Origin: Chryseobacterium sp.
GTDB lineage: Bacteria > Bacteroidota > Bacteroidia > Flavobacteriales > Weeksellaceae
Length of the DNA stretch: 64,000 nt
Assembly (NCBI GenBank): GCA_031277615.1
Contig: JAITMC010000019.1
Coordinates: 62,001 to 126,000, forward strand
Direction: 5' to 3'
Shown here: positions 1-8,996 of the stretch, in pieces
Numbering within the stretch: position 1 is the stretch's first letter
How the letters are laid out: every line of letters starts with the position of its first letter
The notes under the pieces: generated by a model
What the model saw: only the letters and a program-made list of their open reading frames with translations
The model's database searches: none
Told to the model about the DNA's origin: nothing
Translations under genes and position numbers: made by a program

Positions 1-1
1 G

Positions 2-499
2 ATGCAGCTTACCCAGTTGATCCGTTTTAAAGGAAATTATACTCCTATTCTGGTATTAAGTGCCTTGAACAGCCCTGATGATAAAATTAAAATGCTGGAT
101 CTGGGTGCCGATGATTACCTCTCCAAACCTTTCCATTTTGATGAACTTATTTCAAGAATCAAAGCTTTAACCAGAAGAAATAAACTGAGTTACCAAAAGG
201 AAAGCCAGCTCTTATCATGCGGAAATATCGTGATTGATACAGATCTGCATAAAGTAACCCAGAATGATAAGGAAATAGAATTTTCCCCAACCGAATACAA
301 GCTTTTTACTTTCCTGATGGAAAATAAGAACAAGGTGCTGAGCAGAACCCAGATTCTTCATAACGTATGGGGAATTGATTTTGACAATGCAACCAATGTG
401 GTGGATGTATACATTTCCTACGTTCGCAATAAGATTGATGAAACAGATCAGAAAATTATTCATACCGTAAAAGGAACCGGATATTTAATCAAAGACTGA
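2..499 (+). CDS. Two-component response regulator, OmpR/PhoB type (5' end outside window)
   Basis: This is a cytoplasmic DNA-binding regulator whose beginning lies before the window, so the phospho-acceptor aspartate is not visible. The first ~55 visible residues are the second half of a receiver domain, with the conserved serine (LVLSAL) and the lysine of LSKPFHFDE. Residues ~70-165 form a winged-helix effector domain ending in the typical VKGTGYLIKD. The kinase gene starts 2 nt after its stop, so the pair is co-transcribed and very probably cognate. The metal-efflux genes downstream make metal sensing a reasonable guess, but that is inference from position only. The ATG at 2 is an internal methionine, not the start. 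Confidence 0.93.
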   Translation: MQLTQLIRFKGNYTPILVLSALNSPDDKIKMLDLGADDYLSKPFHFDELISRIKALTRRNKLSYQKESQLLSCGNIVIDTDLHKVTQNDKEIEFSPTEYKLFTFLMENKNKVLSRTQILHNVWGIDFDNATNVVDVYISYVRNKIDETDQKIIHTVKGTGYLIKD

Positions 500-501
500 A
501 A

Positions 502-1863
502 ATGACCCTCAGAAACAGGTTTACGCTTATTTCAAGCCTTTCTTTTGGCATTGTTTCTATCATTACATCTGTGGTGATATTTTTGGCCTATTACGACAGT
601 ACCAAGATTTTTTATTTTGAAAAACTGAGAAATACGGCCCTGATTTCTGCCATCTATTACCTTGAAAAAGACGAGCTTCCCAAAGACCGGCATGCACAGA
701 TCAAGAAAGAATACAATCATCTTATTCAGAATAACAGGGTCGCCGTTTACAATCAGAATAATGAGGTAACATTCGGTCATAATCTGAACGATCAGAATAT
801 CAAATTACAGTACCTGCAGACGGCCCGGAATAATAAAGGGGTACAGTTTATGGCAGATAACAGCTTCTATTACGGGATTTTCTATCCCGATAACCAGGGA
901 GATTTTGTAGTGTTTGTGAAATATTCCGCCGATTCATTTCAGTCGCAGATGATCAGGCTTGCCGTTATTATGCTTGCTGTTCTGGTGCTGGGATTGCTGG
1001 CTATTTATTTTCTGAGCCGTTATCTTTCAAAAGTGGTGTACAAACCCATATCCAATGTGGTGGAACGCATCAGCAATGTGGATTATAACAATATTTCCAC
1101 GGCGATTACTTCTACCAATACCCATGATGAAATTGAAGAACTGATAAAATCCTATAATAAATTGCTGAACCGGATTTCTGAAAGCATGCTTTTGCAGCAG
1201 AATTTTATCAACTATGTTTCCCATGAATTCAAAACCCCCTTAGCGGCGATTTCCGGAAATCTGGAAGTTTTCGCTCAGAAAGAAAGAAGTCCGGAAGAAT
1301 ACAGGAAAGTCGCCAAAGAATCACTGGAGAACGTCTATGAGATTGAAAATATTCTCAATAACCTTTTACTGATGTCTGGGATGACCAAGCTTGAAGCTTC
1401 CCACAAACAGGTAAGAATAGATGAACTGATCTGGAAGATTTATGAAAAGCTGGAATCCAAAGCAAAAGATAAGGGGGGCTCCATCAAGATTCAGCTTCAG
1501 GTTACCGATCCTGCATTATTGGAAATTCCGGGCAATGAAACTTTATTATACCTGGCTCTGTATAATATTGTGGAAAATGCGATTAAATATTCCGATAATA
1601 GTCCTGTCATCATTACGCTGTCGGAAAAAAACAATCAGCTGACCATTGAAATAAAAGACCAGGGAAGAGGTATTCCTCCGGAAGATCTTATCAAAATCAC
1701 GGAAACCTTTTACCGGGGTAAAAATGTAGATACCATTAAAGGAAGTGGCATTGGATTATCATTGTCTAAAAGTATTTTTGATCACCATCACATCCTGATG
1801 AAAATAGATTCTTCCGTCAGTGTAGGAACGGATGTTCTTCTTTTGTTTCCTGCTAATGCTTAA
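502..1863 (+). CDS. Sensor histidine kinase (HAMP, HisKA, HATPase)
   Basis: This is an inner-membrane sensor kinase of 453 aa, the partner of the regulator just upstream. TM1 is at ~8-30 and TM2 at ~151-172, with a ~115-residue periplasmic sensor between them. A HAMP linker follows to ~226, then the H-box YVSHEFKTPL with phospho-accepting His241. The catalytic domain has the N-box IVENAIKYS, the G1 box DQGRGIPPED and the G2 box GSGIGLSLS, so the kinase looks intact. Its length is normal for the class. The next gene is 320 nt away behind its own promoter, so this operon probably ends here. The ligand cannot be read from the sequence. Confidence 0.93.
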   Translation: MTLRNRFTLISSLSFGIVSIITSVVIFLAYYDSTKIFYFEKLRNTALISAIYYLEKDELPKDRHAQIKKEYNHLIQNNRVAVYNQNNEVTFGHNLNDQNIKLQYLQTARNNKGVQFMADNSFYYGIFYPDNQGDFVVFVKYSADSFQSQMIRLAVIMLAVLVLGLLAIYFLSRYLSKVVYKPISNVVERISNVDYNNISTAITSTNTHDEIEELIKSYNKLLNRISESMLLQQNFINYVSHEFKTPLAAISGNLEVFAQKERSPEEYRKVAKESLENVYEIENILNNLLLMSGMTKLEASHKQVRIDELIWKIYEKLESKAKDKGGSIKIQLQVTDPALLEIPGNETLLYLALYNIVENAIKYSDNSPVIITLSEKNNQLTIEIKDQGRGIPPEDLIKITETFYRGKNVDTIKGSGIGLSLSKSIFDHHHILMKIDSSVSVGTDVLLLFPANA

Positions 1864-2022
1864 ATAAAGTCTCGCTGATTTTGCAGATGAAGCAGATTTT
1901 TATTGAATGGTTAATAGGAGGTCGTGGTCTTTTGTAAAACTGATATACCCTTGTCATTATAAAGCATTTAATTTAAAAGTGACAACGTTTAAAATTCTTT
2001 ATGGTTTGTAGTGTAAGGAATT

Positions 2023-2082
2023 TCCCACAGATGGCACAGATTACAAATTCTTACACCTTTTTATCTGTGTCTATTTGTGGGA
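2023..2082. repeat. REP-like imperfect palindrome in a 319-nt intergenic gap
   Basis: Two pairs of arms face each other: TCCCACA (2023-2029) with TGTGGGA (2076-2082), and CACAGAT (2035-2041) with ATCTGTG (2063-2069), around a ~21-nt loop. From memory, sequences built from 'CACAGAT...ATCTGTG...TGTGGGA' occur often between genes in flavobacteria; I could not count copies here. There is no T-run after the stem, so it is not an ordinary terminator. The rest of the gap 1864-2182 holds the efflux promoter and no gene that I can support. Confidence 0.5.
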
Positions 2083-2154
2083 TCTTTGGGAACCAAAAAA
2101 ACATTCTAATCAAACTCTAATGTTGGACTAATTAAATTCTAATTCCATTCGAAA

Positions 2155-2183
2155 TTGGGTCTAATATTACGCCTGTAGCTTTG
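2155..2183 (+). promoter_or_regulatory. Promoter of the metal-efflux operon
   Basis: TTG (2155-2157) is followed after 18 nt by TAGCTTTG (2176-2183), a full match to the Bacteroidota -7 element TAnnTTTG. Transcription should begin near 2190, downstream of the GTG at 2183. This supports the TTG at 2204 as the start codon of the channel gene. Confidence 0.7.
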
Positions 2184-2203
2184 TGGTCTTAAATACGAGA
2201 CCC

Positions 2204-3478
2204 TTGAAAAAGATTTTTTTTACCTTATTGTATATTCACTGCTTCAGTTTCTTTTCGGCGCAGATCACCGATACGGTGCACATAACCCGGAAGGAGGCTG
2301 AAGCTGTTTTTCTGACCAGAAACCTGGAGCTTATTGCTCAGAAATTAGAGATCTCCCAGGCGGAAGCCCGTGCTGTTCAGGCGAAATACTGGCCCAATCC
2401 TACATTAAGCATCAGTGAAGTGAATTTATGGCGGACTTATGATATTGAACAGCAGCCTGCCCTCATCGGAAACTGGGGAAAAAACACCCAGATCTCAGCG
2501 GAAATTGAACAGGTTATTCAGACGGCGGGTAAGAGAAGAAAAAATATTGAGCTTCAGAAAATTGAGGTGGAAGGAGAAAAGTATGAACTGCAGGAAATAT
2601 TGCGCGAACTTAAAAAGACCTTAAGGAATACCCTGACCGAAATTCTGTATAATCAGGAACAGCAGAAGATCTATCAGGGGCAGATTGCTTCTATTGAAAA
2701 ATTAACAAAATCCTACAATAACCAGTTGAATCTCGGAAATATCAGTAAAGCTGAATATGTCCGTCTCAAAGCACAGGAGATTGAATTCAAGAAAAAACTG
2801 ATTTCATTGAAACAGGAAATAGAAGAACAGCAGGCTGAGATAAAATCCCTGCTGATGATGCCTGCCGGTTCTTATCTGGTGATTGCAGATTCGTTTACAA
2901 TGCCGGAAAAAGAACTTTCAGAACTGGAGCTATCTCAGTGGCTGGAAAAAGCGAAAGAAAACCGCCCGGATATCATGATCTCCAGGAACAAAGAAAAATA
3001 TGCTGAGAAAAATCTCGAAATGCAGAACGCGATGAAAACCCCGGATATTGCAGTTTCTATCGGCTATGACCGTGGAGGGAATATCATGAAAGACTTTATA
3101 GGACTGGGGGTGTCTTTTGATCTTCCCATTTTCGACAGAAATAAAGGAAATATCCAGGAAGCTCAGCTGCAAATCCAGAAGATGAAAAATGAAACGCAGA
3201 AAAATATGCTGAAATCTGAAAATGAAATTGTCGCCGTTTTCAGAAACTACATCCGGACTCAGCAGGTATCCGAAGAAATTGATGATGCTTATGAGTCCAC
3301 GCTGGATGGCTTATTGGTGAGCCATGAAAAAAACTTCAGATTGAGAAACATCAGCATGCTGGAATACATGGATTTTCTGGATACCTACATCAGCAATAAA
3401 ATGATCATCCTGGATACTAAAAAAGAACTTAATCAATATTACGAGAACCTGCAATATGTTGTAGGACAGGATTTATAA
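2204..3478 (+). CDS. TolC-family outer membrane efflux channel (CusC/CzcC-like)
   Basis: This is the outer-membrane exit duct of a tripartite metal efflux pump. I start it at TTG 2204, which gives a clean signal peptide (KKIFFTLLYIHCFSFFSAQ). The longer reading from GTG 2183 would begin on the -7 promoter element. The mature part is rich in long helices with heptad patterns (residues ~95-200 and ~300-400) and ends without extra domains, as in outer-membrane efflux proteins of ~420 aa. It contains the usual paired segments with a proline-rich turn (GVSFDLPIFDRNKGN). The adaptor gene follows 9 nt later. Substrate is inferred from the CzcA-type pump in the same operon. Confidence 0.88.
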   Translation: MKKIFFTLLYIHCFSFFSAQITDTVHITRKEAEAVFLTRNLELIAQKLEISQAEARAVQAKYWPNPTLSISEVNLWRTYDIEQQPALIGNWGKNTQISAEIEQVIQTAGKRRKNIELQKIEVEGEKYELQEILRELKKTLRNTLTEILYNQEQQKIYQGQIASIEKLTKSYNNQLNLGNISKAEYVRLKAQEIEFKKKLISLKQEIEEQQAEIKSLLMMPAGSYLVIADSFTMPEKELSELELSQWLEKAKENRPDIMISRNKEKYAEKNLEMQNAMKTPDIAVSIGYDRGGNIMKDFIGLGVSFDLPIFDRNKGNIQEAQLQIQKMKNETQKNMLKSENEIVAVFRNYIRTQQVSEEIDDAYESTLDGLLVSHEKNFRLRNISMLEYMDFLDTYISNKMIILDTKKELNQYYENLQYVVGQDL

Positions 3479-3487
3479 TACTTACCC

Positions 3488-4603
3488 ATGAGAATGAACA
3501 CTACCCGATACATCGCCGTCATTTATTTATCTGCGCTCACTGCCCTTATCGGCTGTCAAGATAAAAAGGAAGACCTCACAGCCGAAAAAGGCTACTGTAT
3601 CAGCAAAGAACTTAAAAAAGATATTAAACTCGTAAAAGCGGAAATCCTCCCGATTGAAGAAAGCATTACGCTGACTGGAGAAGTGGAAAGCAATTCCGAT
3701 AAGACCGTCCCTTTTGTAAGCCTTGTGGATGGTGTGGTTACGGATACCTACTTCTCGTTGGGAGATTATGTGAAAAAAGGGCAGGTGCTGGCGAGTATAA
3801 AAAGTACAGCTGTAAACGAAATGCAGGATGATACCCAGACCTTGCAGGCTCAACTGGCGGTAGCCAGGAGAAAACTTTCCTCCGTAGAAGCAATGTATAA
3901 AGATGATATTGCCTCTCAGAAAGATCTTCAGGAAGCAAAATCAGAAGTAGCCATCCTGCAGTCCAATATTTCAAAGACCCGGAAAAATATGCAGCTGTAT
4001 TCGGCGGGAGGAAGTACAATTCAGATAAAAGCTCCGGCTGACGGCTATGTGATTTCCAAAAACGTATCCAAAGGAATGCCTGTTACGGCAGGAGGGGATC
4101 AGCTTTTCACCATTTCCAATCTGGATAAGGTATGGGTGATGGCCAATGTGTATGCGACCAACATGAGAAATGTATACGTGGACCAGCCCGTGGTGGTAAA
4201 GACACTGGCTTATCCGGATGAGAGCTTTTCAGGAAAAATCAACACGATTTCACAGGTTTTTAATGAAAATGAAAGGGTTTTAAAAGCTAAAATTATCATG
4301 GATAATAACGGTATGAAGCTCCGGCCGGGAATGTCCGCAGATGTGGTCCTGCCGGTGAATTCCCAAAATAAAACTGCGCTGGCCATTCCTCCCAAGGCAC
4401 TGATCTTTGATAACAACCAAAGCTATGTTGTGGTGTATAAAAAAGACTGCGAGCTGGAGATCAGACCGGTAACGGAAATAGCATCCAACAGCCAGTATAT
4501 TTATGTGGAAGGAAATCTGAAGCCGGGTGAAAATATCATCGCTTCCAATGGACTGCTGATCTACGAGAACCTGAAAAATCAATTAAATACCGCCACGAAG
4601 TAA
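3488..4603 (+). CDS. RND efflux periplasmic adaptor, lipoprotein (CusB/CzcB-like)
   Basis: This is the membrane-fusion protein that links the pump to the outer-membrane channel. The signal peptide ends in the lipobox LIGC, with lipidation expected on Cys23. A lipoyl-like half-motif (VDGVVTDTYFSLGDYVKKG) comes next, then a coiled hairpin at ~115-170, the second lipoyl half (IKAPADGYVISKNVSKG) and beta-barrel segments (LRPGMSADVVLPV). At 371 aa it is typical of CzcB/CusB adaptors without an extra C-terminal metal-binding domain. The stop overlaps the pump start (TAATG at 4601-4605), indicating translational coupling. Confidence 0.92.
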   Translation: MRMNTTRYIAVIYLSALTALIGCQDKKEDLTAEKGYCISKELKKDIKLVKAEILPIEESITLTGEVESNSDKTVPFVSLVDGVVTDTYFSLGDYVKKGQVLASIKSTAVNEMQDDTQTLQAQLAVARRKLSSVEAMYKDDIASQKDLQEAKSEVAILQSNISKTRKNMQLYSAGGSTIQIKAPADGYVISKNVSKGMPVTAGGDQLFTISNLDKVWVMANVYATNMRNVYVDQPVVVKTLAYPDESFSGKINTISQVFNENERVLKAKIIMDNNGMKLRPGMSADVVLPVNSQNKTALAIPPKALIFDNNQSYVVVYKKDCELEIRPVTEIASNSQYIYVEGNLKPGENIIASNGLLIYENLKNQLNTATK

Positions 4604-7600
4604 TGCGAAAATTTGTACAGAATATAGTTTCTTTCTCTTTAAAAAACTCATTGATTGTTCTTTTGGGAACTTTCATGTTGCTGGCTGGAGGGATTTATTC
4701 ATATATCCATACTCCGATTGAGGCATTTCCGGATGTAACCAATACAAGGGTAAGGGTCATTACCCAATGGCCGGGAAGAAGTGCCGAAGAAATAGAGAAA
4801 TTTGTCACTCTGCCGATTTCCAAGGAAATGAATGCCATTCCTAATAAAACGTCAGTACGATCTATCTCCCTGTTCGGATTATCGGTTGTTACAGTGATTT
4901 TTGATGATCATGTGGATGACTTTTATGCCCAGCAGTATGCATCCAATAAACTGGGAAATGTAGATTTACCCAATGGAGCGGACTACAGCATTGAACCTCC
5001 TTCCGGAGCTACCGGGGAAATTTACCGGTATATCATCAAAAGTAAACTGCCGATCAAAGAAGTGACGGCCATTCAGGACTGGGTTGTTGAGCGTGAGTTG
5101 CTGGCAGTTCCGGGAGTTGCAGATGTGGTGAGCTTTGGTGGTGAAGAAAAAACGTACGAAATAAAAATTAATCCCACGGAATTACACAACTATGACCTTT
5201 CTCCGCTGGATGTTTATGAAGCCGTTTCAAAGAGTAATATTAATGTGGGAGGAGATGTTGTCGCCAAAGGAGATCAGGCTTATGTTGTACGGGGGATCGG
5301 TCTTCTGGAAAAAAAGGAGGATATTGAAAATATTCAGATTGAAGTAAAAGGTTCCACGCCTATTCTGGTAAAGCACGTGGCTGAAGTGAAAGTTTCGGCA
5401 AAACCAAGACTGGGGCAGGTAGGATACAACAAAGAAAATGATGTTGTAGAAGGAATTGTGATTATGCTTCGCGGTGAAAATCCAAGTGACGTGATCGCGA
5501 GGCTTAAAGACCGGATAGAACAGCTGAACGGGGGAGAGCTTCCCGGGGATGTACAGATTGTGCCGATTATAGATCGTACCGAGCTGGTGAATACAACCGT
5601 CAATACAGTTTCCAAAAATCTGGTTGAAGGTGTAATTCTGGTTTCCATTATTGTATTTATATTCCTCTACAACTGGAGAACGACGTTTATTGTGGCGTCG
5701 GTGATTCCTCTGGCTTTTCTATTCGCAATTATTATGCTGAAAATTCAGGGGCTTCCTGCCAATCTGATTTCGATGGGGGCACTGGATTTCGGGCTGCTGT
5801 TGGAAGGTACACTGGTAATCGTTGAACATGTCTTTGTCGCCCTTGAGCATAAAGCTAAGAAAATCGGGCTCCGCAGGTTCAATAAAATTTCCAAACTGGG
5901 AATTATCAAGCGAAGTGCAGGAAGTGTAGCCGGTTATATTTTCTTTGCATTGCTGATTCTTATTGTTGCTCTGATGCCGATCTTCTCGTTCCAGAAGGTA
6001 GAAGGTAAAATGTTTTCCCCACTGGCGTTTACTTTAGGATATGCATTATTAGGCTCATTGATTCTGAGTCTGACGTATGTTCCGGCCATGTGTAAACTTT
6101 TACTCACTAAAAATATTGAAGAAAAGGAAAACTTTATTTCAAGATTCTTCAGGGTGAATATTTACAGGATTTATGAGTTCAGTGACCGTCATAAAAAAGG
6201 ATTTCTGGTAGGGTTTGTCACTTTGCTTGTCATTTGCGGATGGAAATTCTCCCATTACGGCTCCGAATTCTTACCTAAGCTTAATGAAGGTGCCATTTAT
6301 GTTCGTGCAACCCTTCCCAATAGCGTTAACCTGGATGAATCGGTGCGCTTGACGAAAGAGATGAAGGAGATCTTAATGAAATATGATGAAGTGAAATTCG
6401 TCATGACCCAGACCGGGCGCCCGAATGACGGAACAGATCCTACCGGATTCTTTAATATTGAATTCAATATCCAGCTGAAACCTGAAAATGAATGGCAGAA
6501 AAGGATTTCCAAAGAAGAACTGCTGGAACAGATGAGAGGTTCTCTTGAAAAGTATCCGGGAATCAATTTCGGATTCAGCCAGCCGATTCAGGATAATGTG
6601 GAGGAATATGTAGCCGGGGTAAAAGCCCCACTGGTAATCAAAATTTTCGGTAATGATTTATTTGAACTTGAGAATTATGCCAATAAAGTCGCCAATTCCA
6701 TCAGAACCGTTCCGGGAATCTCAGATGTCAATGTCTTTAAAAATATTGGTCTTCCTGAGCTCAGAATTCAGCTTCATGATTCCAAAATGGCCAAATATGG
6801 GGTGTCTACCGCAGATGCACAGGCTGTTATCGAAATGACGATCGGAGGACAGGCAGCCACAAAATTTTATGAAAATGAAAGAATGTTTGATGTCATGCTC
6901 AGATTTGAAAAACAGTACCGGGATACCCCTGAAAAAATGGGCGATATCCTGATCCCGACGCAGGATAATAAAAAAGTTCCGTTGAAAGAAATTGCTACGA
7001 TTGATTATCACACCGGGCCGTCATTTATTTACCGTGAAGGGAACAGCCGCTATATCGGGGTTGGATTCAATATTGAAGGCCGTGACCTGGGAAGTACAAT
7101 CAAGGAAGCTAAAGAAAAAGTTGAAAAAGAGGTAAAGCTCCCGAAAAGCCATAAAATGACCTGGGCAGGAGAATTTGAAAGTAAAGAAAGAGCCGCAAAA
7201 CAGCTGGCCATGGTAGTACCGATTTCTTTAGTGCTGATTCTGATGCTGCTGTATTTTAATTTTGGGAATGTAAAAGATACGCTGATTTCTTCCATTACGC
7301 TGGCATTTGCATTCATCGGCGGCTTTCTGTCTCTTTGGTTTACGGGAACTATTTTCGGGATCTCTGCCGGAATCGGATTCATTATCCTGTTTGGGGTAGC
7401 CACGATTGACGGGATCGTTCTGATCGGGGTAATGAAAGAGAATCTGCAAAACAGAATGTCTCTTAAAGAATCCATTGCCCAGGGAGTGCAGAGCAGAATC
7501 CGCCCGGTTGTGATGATTGCCCTCATGGGTTCTATGGGGCTGTTGCCGGCTGCCATGTCTAATGGTATGGGTTCTGAGATTCAGAAGCCGCTGGCCATTA

Positions 7601-7701
7601 TGATCGTGGGCGGGCTGATCATCTGTATGCTGCTTTCCTTTACCATACTGCCGATTGTTTTCCATTACGCCTATCGTAAAAAGCATAAGGAAACCCTATA
7701 G
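4603..7701 (+). CDS. Heavy-metal efflux RND pump, CzcA/CusA family
   Basis: This is a proton-driven inner-membrane pump of 1032 aa, the normal length for the heavy-metal RND family. The N-terminus is typical (SLKNSLIVLLGTFMLLAGG), two large periplasmic loops separate TM1-2 and TM7-8, and there are 12 predicted helices. The acidic residues of TM4 are D395, E401 and E408; by spacing they correspond to D402, D408 and E415 of CzcA, so the middle one is Glu instead of Asp. A late helix reads GVATIDGIVLIG, where many family members have Asn in place of the Asp. Family membership is certain. The metal (Co/Zn/Cd/Ni or Cu/Ag) cannot be decided from these motifs. Confidence 0.94.
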   Translation: MRKFVQNIVSFSLKNSLIVLLGTFMLLAGGIYSYIHTPIEAFPDVTNTRVRVITQWPGRSAEEIEKFVTLPISKEMNAIPNKTSVRSISLFGLSVVTVIFDDHVDDFYAQQYASNKLGNVDLPNGADYSIEPPSGATGEIYRYIIKSKLPIKEVTAIQDWVVERELLAVPGVADVVSFGGEEKTYEIKINPTELHNYDLSPLDVYEAVSKSNINVGGDVVAKGDQAYVVRGIGLLEKKEDIENIQIEVKGSTPILVKHVAEVKVSAKPRLGQVGYNKENDVVEGIVIMLRGENPSDVIARLKDRIEQLNGGELPGDVQIVPIIDRTELVNTTVNTVSKNLVEGVILVSIIVFIFLYNWRTTFIVASVIPLAFLFAIIMLKIQGLPANLISMGALDFGLLLEGTLVIVEHVFVALEHKAKKIGLRRFNKISKLGIIKRSAGSVAGYIFFALLILIVALMPIFSFQKVEGKMFSPLAFTLGYALLGSLILSLTYVPAMCKLLLTKNIEEKENFISRFFRVNIYRIYEFSDRHKKGFLVGFVTLLVICGWKFSHYGSEFLPKLNEGAIYVRATLPNSVNLDESVRLTKEMKEILMKYDEVKFVMTQTGRPNDGTDPTGFFNIEFNIQLKPENEWQKRISKEELLEQMRGSLEKYPGINFGFSQPIQDNVEEYVAGVKAPLVIKIFGNDLFELENYANKVANSIRTVPGISDVNVFKNIGLPELRIQLHDSKMAKYGVSTADAQAVIEMTIGGQAATKFYENERMFDVMLRFEKQYRDTPEKMGDILIPTQDNKKVPLKEIATIDYHTGPSFIYREGNSRYIGVGFNIEGRDLGSTIKEAKEKVEKEVKLPKSHKMTWAGEFESKERAAKQLAMVVPISLVLILMLLYFNFGNVKDTLISSITLAFAFIGGFLSLWFTGTIFGISAGIGFIILFGVATIDGIVLIGVMKENLQNRMSLKESIAQGVQSRIRPVVMIALMGSMGLLPAAMSNGMGSEIQKPLAIMIVGGLIICMLLSFTILPIVFHYAYRKKHKETL

Positions 7702-7725
7702 TTTCTTTTATTTTGTTCATTCTTT

Positions 7726-7760
7726 GGCCGGAATCCGTGAGGAAGATTCCGGCCTTTTTA
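7726..7760 (+). terminator. Terminator of the metal-efflux operon
   Basis: A perfect 10-bp stem, GGCCGGAATC (7726-7735) with GATTCCGGCC (7745-7754), is followed by TTTTT. It also covers the 3' end of the converging minus-strand gene. Confidence 0.88.
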
Positions 7761-8513
7761 TTTGTCTTTCGTCGATTCCAGGATTTCTATATTTTTTACC
7801 ACATTACCGCTTTCACATTTTTTGAGTTCCTTTAAAAGAGCGGGAGTAAGAATCTTTGGACTGATAATCTGGGCAGCTACTTTTGCGGCCGCATAATCTA
7901 CAATGTTAATGACGGATTCCCGCAGGAACAATGGCGTATTGGATGTAATAACAGCTGTTGTCCATGAAGTTTCCCTGGCTTTTGAAATTGCAAAATCAAG
8001 AACAGCGTTATCTTTTCCGTTGGACAGCTGATCAATAAGATCTACAGGATAGCAGATTTTATTTAAAGTATCCTGAACTTTCTGGTTGATGGAAGCAATA
8101 ACGGTATTGATATTGTCAAAATCCTTCTTCAGCGGATTGATTTTCCGGTAAGGCATAATAGAGGCCGCTGAAACTCCCAGATCCAGATTGATATGGGCAT
8201 TCATACCCAGGAAAATATGCTGTAAGATCAACAGGTTTTTATTTTTGGAAGCTTCCAATGCTGTAAACCAGGCGTTAGTACATTTCTTTCCTTTGCTGTA
8301 ATTGTCCCAGGCCTCCAGATATCTTTGTGCAAAAGCAACGTCGAGGAGAATCATTCTGGGATTGTCTTCAAATTTTTTCTGCTGAATATTTTTCAGAACC
8401 TGAGCCGTCATGGTCCGGTATGTACAGGCGAAATATCCGGCAGGATTCTGGTTTTCCTTACACCAGATGATGATTTCATCAAGTTTGTTCAGGACTTCTT
8501 CAATGGTTTTCAT
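7758..8513 (-). CDS. DUF5995 family protein
   Basis: This 251-aa protein has no signal peptide or membrane segment, so it is probably cytoplasmic. The central FLGMNAHINLDLGVSAASI is the hallmark I associate with DUF5995, and the mostly helical remainder with a conserved Arg/Trp-rich front (FACTYRTMTAQ, YLEAWDNY) fits. The histidine and aspartates in NAHINLDL could be a metal or catalytic site, but no biochemical role is known to me. It is a single gene facing the efflux operon. A near-consensus -7 element (TATCTTTA, minus strand, 8533-8540) lies 20 nt before the start. Confidence 0.75.
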   Translation of the reverse strand: MKTIEEVLNKLDEIIIWCKENQNPAGYFACTYRTMTAQVLKNIQQKKFEDNPRMILLDVAFAQRYLEAWDNYSKGKKCTNAWFTALEASKNKNLLILQHIFLGMNAHINLDLGVSAASIMPYRKINPLKKDFDNINTVIASINQKVQDTLNKICYPVDLIDQLSNGKDNAVLDFAISKARETSWTTAVITSNTPLFLRESVINIVDYAAAKVAAQIISPKILTPALLKELKKCESGNVVKNIEILESTKDK

Positions 8514-8564
8514 AGTCGTTTTTTTATTTATCTAAAGATACTAAAAAGCTGAAATTCAGGAATG

Positions 8565-8595
8565 AAAAAAGCCATCTCACCGGAGACAGCTTTTG
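8565..8595 (-). terminator. Terminator of the double-glycine peptide gene
   Basis: The stem AAAAGC..TCTC / GAGA..GCTTTT surrounds the loop ACCG. Read on the minus strand it ends in a run of T (8565-8570 on +). It lies 22 nt past the peptide's stop codon. Confidence 0.6.
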
Positions 8596-8617
8596 ATTTA
8601 TTTTTCTTACAGATTGT

Positions 8618-8869
8618 TTATGGAAGAGAAGGTAGTGGTAAAAGTGGTCCTTCAATAGGTTCAAGAACCTTGTCTCTGCAATATGCGGTATTCACTTCAC
8701 ATCTATCACCCATGCAGATATAATCCGTCATGGTTGTTGAGCCGTCAGGACATCTGATCATCGCTTCGCCATGACATCCTCCCTTACATAATATAGGATG
8801 TAAAGTGTAGCCGCCAAAGACCTCTTTCAGTTCCGTTCTGGAAAGCTTTGTTAAATTCAGTTTTTTCAT
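8618..8869 (-). CDS. Bacteriocin-like peptide with double-glycine leader, six-cysteine core
   Basis: This 83-aa peptide begins with a short charged leader (LTKLSRTELKEVFGG) ending in Gly-Gly at residues 19-20, the cleavage site used by peptidase-containing ABC exporters. The ~63-residue core has six cysteines (28, 32, 40, 52, 57, 64), enough for three disulfides, and a proline-rich tail (PIEGPLLPLPSLP). Chryseobacterium genomes carry many such 'bacteriocin-like' ORFs. No exporter, modification enzyme or immunity gene lies beside it. Secretion and activity are inferences from the leader, and it could equally be a signalling or structural peptide. Confidence 0.72.
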   Translation of the reverse strand: MKKLNLTKLSRTELKEVFGGYTLHPILCKGGCHGEAMIRCPDGSTTMTDYICMGDRCEVNTAYCRDKVLEPIEGPLLPLPSLP

Positions 8870-8996
8870 AAGTTTTAATTTTTTTTGTTATGGTATTGAA
8901 AATGAGTTACTAATATAGTAAAAATAAATCACTATATGGTTATATAATGATTTATTTTTTTAAATTATTTAAGAATTTGGCTCAAAAAATATAAGC

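Noticed and set aside
7050-7556. 168-aa open frame on the minus strand inside the RND pump gene
   Set aside because: Fully antisense to a certain gene, Ser/Ile/Pro-rich without domain pattern; a by-product of the pump's codon use.
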